The position numbers and the translations under genes were made by a program. This document shows positions 42,657-49,887 of a DNA stretch of 64,000 nucleotides, one piece after another. Location of the stretch: the NCBI RefSeq assembly GCF_001870435.1, contig NZ_MDDR01000016.1, positions 238,457 to 302,456 of the forward strand, in the 5' to 3' direction. Below the pieces are notes generated by a model that saw only the letters and a program-made list of their open reading frames with translations, did no database searches and had not been told where the DNA came from. Position 1 is the first letter of the stretch; every line of letters begins with the position of its first letter. This DNA is from Pseudomonas costantinii (GTDB taxonomy: Bacteria; Pseudomonadota; Gammaproteobacteria; Pseudomonadales; Pseudomonadaceae).

Positions 42657-45215
42657 ATGTTTCGCGCGCCTTGCCACGCTTCGCACCTGTTTCTTCGACC
42701 GACCCTTATTGCCAGTTGCATGGCGTTCAGCCTCAGTGCCCAGGCCGAGTCGTTCAAGCTGCAACTGCCCGCCCAACCACTGGCCACGTCCCTTAGCCAG
42801 GTAGCGCAGCAGGCGAAAATCCAGCTGCTGTTCGATGAAGCGCTGCTCAAGCATGTGCAGGCACCAGCGCTCAACGGCGAATTCACTCCGGAAGTGGCCA
42901 TTCGTACCCTGCTAAAAAAGGGTGAATTCACCCTGATCAAGGTCGGCACGACATATGTGGTACGCCCCGACGAAGGCAAGACCACTAACAGTGGCGCAAT
43001 CCAGCTGGACACCCTCAGCGTGATCGGCACCGGTACCGAGGTCAATTCCAGCACCGTCGGCCGCTCAACCCTGAGCCAGACCGATATCGACCGCTACCAG
43101 TCCAATAACATCCCCAGCCTATTGCAGACCCTACCCGGTGTCAGCCAGGGCGGCTCGCTGAAACCCGGCGGTCAAACCATCAACATCCGCGGTTTCGGCG
43201 ATGCCGAAGACGTGCCGATGACCGTCGACGGCGCCACCAAGAGCGGCTTTGAGCGCTATCAACAAGGCACGGTGTTTATCGAACCTGAATTGATCAAGAG
43301 TATCGAAGTCGAGAAAGGCCCCAACTCACCGTTCACCGGCAACGGGGGGTTTGGCGGCACGGTCAACATGACCACCAAAGATGCCCCGGACCTGCTCCAG
43401 GACGGCCGCAACAGCGGCGCGATGCTCAAATACAGTTACTCCAGCAACGACCATGAACAGGTCTACAGCAGTGCCGTGTATGGCCGCACCGACGACGGCC
43501 GTTTCGACGCCCTGGCTTACCTCACTCAACGTGACGGCGGCGATATGAAAGTGGCCGCCAAGCTGCCCAACGAAAACAACCAGTACCCGATCAACCCCCA
43601 GCGCCTGCCCAACAGCGCCCAGGATGTGGATGGCAAGCTGTTCAAGGTCAACGCGCACCTCACCGACGAGCACAGCGTCGGGCTTTCCTACCTGCGCTCC
43701 CACAGTAATCGCTGGACACCCTTCTCCGCCGCCAGCTACCCGACACCGCCGACCCAGGCCAACATTAACCGCTACGGCTACGAAAGCGCGTTGAAACGTT
43801 TTTTAGCCCAGCGCGACACCACCGACACCACCTGGTCGGGCAAGTATGAATACCAGCCGCTGGACAACCCGCTGGTGGACCTGACCGTCAAATATTCCCA
43901 GTCCAACACCGACCAGACCGACGAGCGTGACGCCACGGCGTTTTTCCAGCTGGCCACTGGCGGGCGCAAGATGGACACCGCCTACACCGACAAGAACCTC
44001 GACATCCGCAACATCAGCCTGTTTGACACCGGCCCCTTGCAGCATGCGCTGACCCTCGGCGGGCAGATCCGCAAGCACATCCGCGAAACCGAGATGTGGA
44101 TGCCCGGCGCCACCTACAACACCGCGCGCTACAACTACGGGCATTTCCAGCCAGGCTTCATGCCCCACGGCAAAGTCGACACCAACAGCTTCTTTATCCA
44201 GGATGCAGTAACCCTCGGCGACGTGACCATCACCCCATCCCTGCGCTACGACCACGTACGCAACCGCGGCGAAGGCAACGATGCGCCGTACTACAACAAT
44301 CCGGCCCCATCCTTCGGGCACGATTACAGCGACCGCACCTACACCGGTTGGTCGCCGCGTCTGGCGGTGTTCTGGACCGTCAACCCGAACCTCGGGCTGT
44401 TCGCCAATTGGAGCCAGACCTGGCGCGCGCCTGTGATTGACGAGCAGTATGAAGTCCAAGGCCTGGGCAGCCGCACCGCCACCAGCGTCGATCTTGACCC
44501 GGAACGTATCACCTCGATCACCGTGGGCAGTGTCACCAGCTTCGACAACCTGATCGCCAGGGACGACAACCTGCAAGTACGTACCACCCTGTTCCATAAC
44601 AAAGTCGAAGACGAAATCTTCAAAGCCACTGGCGTCGGCTGTCAGAACCAGGCCATCAACGGCGGCACGATCTCCAGCGCCTGCCCAGCGGGAGCGATGT
44701 CCAATTACCGCAACATCGGGGGCCTGACCATCAAGGGCTTTGAGCTCGAATCGTTCTACAACTCCACCTACCTGTTCGGTTCGATGTCGTTCGCCTACGC
44801 CAAGGGTGATCACCAAGGCGCCTACACCAACCCATGGGGGCCGGATGTGGCGGCGCGCGATATTCCACCGACCAAATGGGTGCTGGTCTTGGGTACCAAC
44901 ATTCCCGCGTGGGATGCCCAAGTGGGTTGGATGGGCCAGTTCATCGGCGCCACCGACCGCCTGCCCAGCGACCAATACTCCGGCGGCCCGGGCAGCAGTC
45001 TGGGCGACCTGTTCTACGACCAATACGGCAACAAGCGCTACAACACCCAGGGCCTGTTCGCCAAATGGAAACCGCAACAGGCCTACCTGAAAGGCACCGA
45101 AGTGAACTTCACCGTGGACAACCTGTTCAACAGCAACTTCCGTCCGGCCTTGAGCGGCGACCGCGCCTACACCAAAGGCCGTGATGCGAAGATCAGCGTG
45201 ACGCGGTTCTTCTAA
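42657..45215 (+). CDS. TonB-dependent receptor with N-terminal signalling domain (haem/siderophore)
   Basis: This 852-residue outer-membrane transducer has a signal peptide ending at about residue 30 (SLSAQA) and an STN signalling domain from about 31 to 105 (FKLQLPAQPLATSLSQVAQQA). The plug starts near TDIDRYQSNNIPSLLQTLPGV, and the barrel ends in the aromatic residue of ISVTRFF. The motif QTWRAPVIDEQYEVQG resembles the FRAP region of haem receptors. With the FecI/FecR pair it forms a cell-surface signalling system. Haem is favoured over a siderophore, but this is not proven. Confidence 0.92.
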   Translation: MFRAPCHASHLFLRPTLIASCMAFSLSAQAESFKLQLPAQPLATSLSQVAQQAKIQLLFDEALLKHVQAPALNGEFTPEVAIRTLLKKGEFTLIKVGTTYVVRPDEGKTTNSGAIQLDTLSVIGTGTEVNSSTVGRSTLSQTDIDRYQSNNIPSLLQTLPGVSQGGSLKPGGQTINIRGFGDAEDVPMTVDGATKSGFERYQQGTVFIEPELIKSIEVEKGPNSPFTGNGGFGGTVNMTTKDAPDLLQDGRNSGAMLKYSYSSNDHEQVYSSAVYGRTDDGRFDALAYLTQRDGGDMKVAAKLPNENNQYPINPQRLPNSAQDVDGKLFKVNAHLTDEHSVGLSYLRSHSNRWTPFSAASYPTPPTQANINRYGYESALKRFLAQRDTTDTTWSGKYEYQPLDNPLVDLTVKYSQSNTDQTDERDATAFFQLATGGRKMDTAYTDKNLDIRNISLFDTGPLQHALTLGGQIRKHIRETEMWMPGATYNTARYNYGHFQPGFMPHGKVDTNSFFIQDAVTLGDVTITPSLRYDHVRNRGEGNDAPYYNNPAPSFGHDYSDRTYTGWSPRLAVFWTVNPNLGLFANWSQTWRAPVIDEQYEVQGLGSRTATSVDLDPERITSITVGSVTSFDNLIARDDNLQVRTTLFHNKVEDEIFKATGVGCQNQAINGGTISSACPAGAMSNYRNIGGLTIKGFELESFYNSTYLFGSMSFAYAKGDHQGAYTNPWGPDVAARDIPPTKWVLVLGTNIPAWDAQVGWMGQFIGATDRLPSDQYSGGPGSSLGDLFYDQYGNKRYNTQGLFAKWKPQQAYLKGTEVNFTVDNLFNSNFRPALSGDRAYTKGRDAKISVTRFF

Positions 45216-45313
45216 CTGTACGGATAAATCCGCGCCCAGCTGTAGGCCCTTGATTGGCGAGGGTTATGGCTAGATGGGCTTCCCTTGAAGCCCTCTAGAT
45301 TTTGGTCCCAATC

Positions 45314-46216
45314 ATGAGCTCGCGCGAAAACACCGGCATGGCCCTCGGCCTGCTGGGCGTCATCATCTTCAGCCTGACCCTGCCCTTCACCCGCATCGTG
45401 GTACAGGAAATCCATCCACTGCTCAACGGCCTGGGCCGTGCGTTGTTCGCGGCGGTCCCGGCGGCGGCACTGTTGCTGTGGCGCCGAGAGCGCTGGCCGA
45501 CTTGGCGTCAGGTACGCGGGTTATGCCTGGTCATCGCCGGTGTGATCCTTGGTTTCCCGGTACTGTCGGCCTGGGCCATGCAAACCTTGCCGGCGTCCCA
45601 TGGCGCGCTGGTCAACGGTCTGCAACCGCTGTGCGTGGCGTTGTATGCGGCGTGGTTATCCCACGAGCGGCCATCGAAAGCCTTCTGGGCCTGCGCCGCG
45701 CTGGGCAGTGCGTTGGTGTTGAGTTATGCGTTGATCACCGGTGCCGGCAGTATTCAGGCGGGCGATTTGTTGATGCTCGGCGCGATTGCCGTGGGTGGCC
45801 TGGGCTATGCAGAAGGGGGCCGGTTGGCCAAAGAGATGGGCGGCTGGCAGGTAATCTGCTGGGCGCTGGTGCTGTCGACGCCGGTGTTGATCGGCCCGGT
45901 GTGGTACCTCGCCGCGCAGCATCAAGGCGTGATTTCCATGCGCACCTGGTGGGCATTTGGCTACGTGTCGCTGTTCTCACAGTTCCTGGGCTTCTTCGCC
46001 TGGTACGCCGGGTTGGCCATGGGCGGCATTGCCCGGGTCAGCCAGATTCAGCTGTTGCAGATTTTCTTCACCATCGCGTTTTCGGCGTTGTTCTTTGGTG
46101 AACATATCGAGCCGATTACATGGTTGTTTGCGTGTGGTGTGATCGTGACGGTGATGCTGGGGCGCAAGACGGCGGTGCAACCTGCACCCGTGATAAAACC
46201 GGCACCTTCCGCGTAG
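45314..46216 (+). CDS. EamA/DMT-family transporter
   Basis: This 300-residue membrane protein has ten predicted helices arranged as two EamA repeats. The first starts MALGLLGVIIFSLTLPFTRIVVQEI and the second ALVLSYALITGAGSIQAGDLLMLGAIAVGG. The ATG at 45314 is preferred to a TTG 12 bases upstream. It is a single gene, 98 bases after the receptor. A perfect 12-bp hairpin overlaps its stop codon. Metabolite export is the usual family role; the substrate is unknown. Confidence 0.88.
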   Translation: MSSRENTGMALGLLGVIIFSLTLPFTRIVVQEIHPLLNGLGRALFAAVPAAALLLWRRERWPTWRQVRGLCLVIAGVILGFPVLSAWAMQTLPASHGALVNGLQPLCVALYAAWLSHERPSKAFWACAALGSALVLSYALITGAGSIQAGDLLMLGAIAVGGLGYAEGGRLAKEMGGWQVICWALVLSTPVLIGPVWYLAAQHQGVISMRTWWAFGYVSLFSQFLGFFAWYAGLAMGGIARVSQIQLLQIFFTIAFSALFFGEHIEPITWLFACGVIVTVMLGRKTAVQPAPVIKPAPSA

Positions 46217-46239
46217 CGGTGTGTCTGGTACACCGCTAC
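46211..46239. terminator. Perfect 12-bp hairpin overlapping the EamA stop codon
   Basis: GCGTAGCGGTGT-CTGGT-ACACCGCTACGC. The TAG stop lies within the left arm. There is no T run, so it acts more like a 3'-end stabiliser than a classical terminator. Confidence 0.65.
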
Positions 46240-46240
46240 G

Positions 46241-46268
46241 CAGCCTCGCCAAGGCTCGACAGCTGCTA
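46241..46268. repeat. REP-like element
   Basis: AGCCTCGCCAAGGCTCGACAGCTGCTAC matches a REP sequence type frequent in fluorescent pseudomonads (recognised from memory). AGCCT and AGGCT form its small hairpin. It lies between convergent genes. Confidence 0.65.
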
Positions 46269-46276
46269 CGGAGGGT

Positions 46277-47494
46277 TTACTTCAAGTAGCCATCCGCCCG
46301 CAACAGGGTTTCCAGGCAGTGCTCGGTGATGTGGTAGAACGCCTTCAGCTCCTGGATTTTCTCCAGCAACTGCGCATTGTCCAAAGGTTCGGCGCGCTTG
46401 ACCGCGAGGATCATCTTGTTCTTGTTGGTGTGTTCCAGTGAGATGAACTCGAACACCTTGGTCTCATAACCGCAGGCTTCGAGAAACAACGCGCGCAGGC
46501 TGTCGGTGACCATTTCCGCCTGCTGGCCCAGGTGCAGGCCGTATTGCAGCATCGGCTTGAGTAGCACCGGGCTCTGGATTTGCAGGCGAATCTGTTTGTG
46601 GCAGCACGGCGAGCACATGATGATCGACGCGCCGGAGCGGATGCCGGTATGGATCGCGTAGTCAGTGGCGATGTCGCAGGCATGCAAGGCAATCATCACG
46701 TCCAATTCGCTCGGCGCTACGCTGCGCACATCGCCACACTTGAACACCAGCCCTGGGTGCTCCAGGCGGGCGGCGGCGCTGTTGCACAGGGTCACCATGT
46801 CTTCGCGCAGCTCAACGCCGGTCACTTCACCCTCAGCCTTGAGGGTATTGCGCAGGTAGTCGTGGATGGCGAAGGTCAGGTAGCCCTTGCCCGAACCAAA
46901 GTCGGCGACGCGTACCGGTTGGTCCAGCTTCAACGGCGACGAGGTCAGCGCATGGCTGAACACTTCGATGAACTTGTTGATCTGCTTCCACTTGCGCGAC
47001 ATCGACGGGATCAGCGCCTGCTTGGCGTCGGTCACACCCAGGTCGGCGAGAAACGGTCGACTCAGGTCGAGAAAGCGATTCTTCTCACGGTTGTGCTCGG
47101 CCGAAGGTGCTTCGCGCAGTTGCTGTGGCTTGCTTTTGAACAGCGAGCTTTTGTTCTTCTTGCTGTATTCCAACTGGGCTTCGTCGGTCAGCGACAGCAA
47201 GTGCGCGTTCTTGAACGAGGCCGGCAGCATCTCGGCAATCGCCGCCACGCCATCTGCCAGGGGAAAGTTTTTGGTAATGTCACGGGTCTTGTAGCGGTAG
47301 ACGAAGGACAGGCAAGCCTGCTCCTTGACCGTTACCTGCTTGATGATCAGCCGCTGCAACTCGGCTTCCTCACCCACGTACTTGGCCAGCACCAGCTTGA
47401 TAAAGGCGTTCTGCGCAAGGCTTGCGCTCAGCAGTTCGATGAACTGGGCGTGATGATCCGGCGCAGGGCTGGCAGGTTGAGCGGTGACGGACAT
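46277..47494 (-). CDS. Class I SAM-dependent methyltransferase with CCH motif, possible RNA target
   Basis: This 405-residue protein has an N-terminal helical region and a Rossmann methyltransferase domain from about residue 190. The SAM loop is VRVADFGSGKGYLTFAIHDYL, the acidic residue is in TGVELREDMV, and a striking CSPCCHKQI block sits where the catalytic loop should be. That block recalls the CCH motif of METTL25 and Trm13-like enzymes. The ATG at 47494 is chosen over an upstream TTG. The substrate is unknown and an RNA target is only a hypothesis. Confidence 0.82.
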   Translation of the reverse strand: MSVTAQPASPAPDHHAQFIELLSASLAQNAFIKLVLAKYVGEEAELQRLIIKQVTVKEQACLSFVYRYKTRDITKNFPLADGVAAIAEMLPASFKNAHLLSLTDEAQLEYSKKNKSSLFKSKPQQLREAPSAEHNREKNRFLDLSRPFLADLGVTDAKQALIPSMSRKWKQINKFIEVFSHALTSSPLKLDQPVRVADFGSGKGYLTFAIHDYLRNTLKAEGEVTGVELREDMVTLCNSAAARLEHPGLVFKCGDVRSVAPSELDVMIALHACDIATDYAIHTGIRSGASIIMCSPCCHKQIRLQIQSPVLLKPMLQYGLHLGQQAEMVTDSLRALFLEACGYETKVFEFISLEHTNKNKMILAVKRAEPLDNAQLLEKIQELKAFYHITEHCLETLLRADGYLK

Positions 47495-47626
47495 GAACAA
47501 AAACGCCTCGAGCTGGGAATGCCGGGCATTTTAGGGGGGATAAGGCTTGAGGGCACGGGGTTATTTGATCAACGGTAAACTCGATCAGCCACCGCCGCTC
47601 CCACATTTAGAAATTTGTTGCCTGGA

Positions 47627-48244
47627 TTATTCGAGAACTACCAACCGGTTTGGCAACTCATTGCGCGTCTGCGTCAGCGGCACATGCACCTTCAACAACT
47701 CGCCACAGGCTTCAATGCACGCAATAAACCCGGCCAACGTCTGCCCCTGCTTCACCTGCTGGGTAAACGCCTTGACGATCACATCCCAACTGCTGTCATC
47801 CAGGCGCTTGGAGATGCCGTCATCCACCAGAATTTCCACATAGCGCTCGGCCTCGCTGACGAAAATCAACATCCCCGTGCTGCCCAGCGTGTGGTGCAGG
47901 TTCTGCTCCAGGAACTGGCGCCGCGCCAGGTTCGACGCACGCCAATGCCGCACTGATCGAGGGATCAAGTGGGTGGTGACCTTTGGCAAGCGAAACACCA
48001 GGCACAACACGATAAACGTCGCCCACTGCGCCAACAGCAAGGTGTACATGGTCAGGTAGCCCGACAGGTAATGCACGACACCGGGCACCACCAGCGCAAT
48101 GAGGCTGGCCCACAACAGCGGGATGTAGGCGTAATCGTCGGCACGGGCAGCCAGCACCGTCACCAGTTCGGCGTCGGTGTTTTTTTCGACGCGGGCGATC
48201 GCTTCGGCGACTTGGCGCTGCTCGTGTTCAGTCAGTAATGCCAT
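47627..48244 (-). CDS. TPM-domain membrane protein (second)
   Basis: This 205-residue protein has an N-terminal TPM domain (MALLTEHEQRQVAEAIARVEKNTDAELVTVLAARADDYAY) and two central membrane helices (WASLIALVVPGVVHYL and LLAQWATFIVLCLVF). The domain resumes at FLEQNLHHTLGSTGMLIFVSEAERYVEILVDD. It is the third gene of the LemA-TPM-TPM set and lies 31 bases after the stop of the YgcG-type gene. The function is unknown; such sets are thought to concern membrane or photosystem-like repair and stress. Confidence 0.88.
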   Translation of the reverse strand: MALLTEHEQRQVAEAIARVEKNTDAELVTVLAARADDYAYIPLLWASLIALVVPGVVHYLSGYLTMYTLLLAQWATFIVLCLVFRLPKVTTHLIPRSVRHWRASNLARRQFLEQNLHHTLGSTGMLIFVSEAERYVEILVDDGISKRLDDSSWDVIVKAFTQQVKQGQTLAGFIACIEACGELLKVHVPLTQTRNELPNRLVVLE

Positions 48245-48275
48245 GGTTGTAGATGCTCTTTTCTAGTTATTGTCA

Positions 48276-49001
48276 TTACCAGCCGCCCGAGGCCCCACCG
48301 CCGCCGAAGCCACCACCACCGCCTCTGAAGCCGCCACCACCACCTCCACCGCCGCCGCGTCCGCTGCTGCTGAGAATGGCCAGGAGGATAGCGCCAACCG
48401 GCAGGCCCATGCGATTGCACAGCCACAATACGCCGATCAGCAGGATAAACAGGCCGATGGAAAAACCCGGATTATCCTTGGCAAAACTCGCATCCGCCAC
48501 ATGAGCCGGCACCGCCAGCGGCTCGCCGCCCACCACCTGCAACATGGCGGCGACGCCGTCGCTGATGCCCTGGCTGAAATTGCCGGCCTTGAACTTGGGC
48601 GCAATCACCTGGTTGATGATTACCCACGACTGCGCATCGGTCAGCACGCCTTCCAGGCCATAACCGACTTCGATGCGCAATTTTTGCTCATCACGGGCGA
48701 CGATCAACAGCGCGCCGTTGTCCTTGCCCTTCTGGCCGATGCCCCACTGGCGACCCAACTGATAACCGAAGTCCTCAATGGGCACGCCTTGCAGGTCGGG
48801 CACTGTAACGACCACGATCTGATCGCCCGTGGTTTGCTCCAGTGCCTGCAACTGTTGGGTCAGTTGCTGGCGCGTGGCCGGGTCGATCATCTGGGCGTTA
48901 TCCACCACCCGCCCGGTCAACGCCGGGAAAGTCAACGCCGCCTGGGCCGCGCCGACAAATGCCAACAGCCACAGCGCCAGGCCTATCCGTAATAAACGCA
49001 T
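48276..49001 (-). CDS. YgcG-family TPM-domain protein with Gly-rich tail
   Basis: This 241-residue exported membrane protein has a signal peptide (LLRIGLALWLLAFVGAAQAAL), a TPM domain (LTGRVVDNAQMIDPATRQQLTQQL and GYQLGRQWGIGQKGKDNGALLIVA), a membrane helix and a C-terminal low-complexity Gly/Phe-rich run ending GGGGASGGW. The ATG at 49001 follows GAGGT; the GTG two codons upstream is rejected. It sits 18 bases after the LemA stop and belongs to the same operon. Confidence 0.9.
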   Translation of the reverse strand: MRLLRIGLALWLLAFVGAAQAALTFPALTGRVVDNAQMIDPATRQQLTQQLQALEQTTGDQIVVVTVPDLQGVPIEDFGYQLGRQWGIGQKGKDNGALLIVARDEQKLRIEVGYGLEGVLTDAQSWVIINQVIAPKFKAGNFSQGISDGVAAMLQVVGGEPLAVPAHVADASFAKDNPGFSIGLFILLIGVLWLCNRMGLPVGAILLAILSSSGRGGGGGGGGGFRGGGGGFGGGGASGGW

Positions 49002-49019
49002 CGACACCTCAATGCAGCT

Positions 49020-49631
49020 TTATTTGAACTTCACTTGCGGCGCTTTATCGGCATCGGCACTGGTGGCTTCAAACGTGGCGCGGATCGGCAAGTCGCTGTA
49101 CATCACGCTGTGCCACAGGCGACCGGGGAAAGTGCGGATCTCGGTGTTGTAGGCCTGTACCGCCTGGATAAAGTCGCGACGGGCCACGGCAATGCGGTTT
49201 TCCGTGCCTTCCAGTTGGGATTGCAGGGCCAGGAAGTTCTGGTTGGCCTTGAGGTCCGGATAACGCTCGGACACCACCATCAAACGGCTAAGTGCGCCGC
49301 TCAGGCCGTCCTGGGCTTGCTGGAACTGCTTGAGTTTTTCGGGGTTGTCGAGCGTGCTGGCGTCCACCTGGATCGAGGTGGCCTTGGCCCGCGCTTCAAT
49401 CACGGCGGTGAGGGTGTCTTGCTCATGGGTGGCGTAGCCCTTGACCACTTCTACCAGGTTGGGAATCAGGTCGGCACGCCGTTGGTATTGGTTCTGCACC
49501 TGGCCCCAGGCAGCCTTGGCCTGCTCGTCCAGTGTTGGAATGTTATTGATACCGCAACCGCTGAGAACAGTGCTGATCAATAACAAAGCCGCGGCTTTCA
49601 AGCCCCAGCGATAACCTTGTGCTGCTTGCAT
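49020..49631 (-). CDS. lemA: LemA-family lipoprotein
   Basis: This 203-residue LemA protein has an N-terminal lipoprotein signal (LLLISTVLSGCGINN) and the family helical core AAWGQVQNQYQRRADLIPNLVEVVKGYATHE, ending in FPGRLWHSVMYSDLPIRATFE. CAGGAG precedes the ATG at 49631. It is first in the lemA-TPM-TPM operon. LemA proteins are all-alpha membrane-associated proteins of uncertain function. The P. syringae gene named lemA (gacS) is unrelated. Confidence 0.92.
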   Translation of the reverse strand: MQAAQGYRWGLKAAALLLISTVLSGCGINNIPTLDEQAKAAWGQVQNQYQRRADLIPNLVEVVKGYATHEQDTLTAVIEARAKATSIQVDASTLDNPEKLKQFQQAQDGLSGALSRLMVVSERYPDLKANQNFLALQSQLEGTENRIAVARRDFIQAVQAYNTEIRTFPGRLWHSVMYSDLPIRATFEATSADADKAPQVKFK

Positions 49632-49887
49632 GGTGTTTCTCCTGCCCAACCTTGATGGAATTTAACGACGAACCCTAAAACCGCGCGCATGGGGCATAAT
49701 CCGCCACCACCGCTGGAATGCATCGAGCCAATCAGCTAAAAAGATGCCCTTCAACAGTGATAGTTCATAAAGAGCTCAGAAGTGTGCGGTATTTACCCAC
49801 ACATCACCCGAACAACAATAGACGCTCCCCACATTTTGGCCGACAGCGTTCCCTTGATGCTGTGCAGTGAGCCGAAAAAGGATATTC

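Noticed and set aside
43803..45077. Minus-strand open frame of 424 codons opposite the TonB receptor
   Set aside because: Antisense to a strongly supported receptor gene; Val/Gly-rich shadow composition only.
48276..48360. Gly-codon-rich run as a tandem repeat or CRISPR-like array
   Set aside because: It is simply the coding sequence for the Gly-rich tail of the YgcG-type protein; there are no regular spacers.
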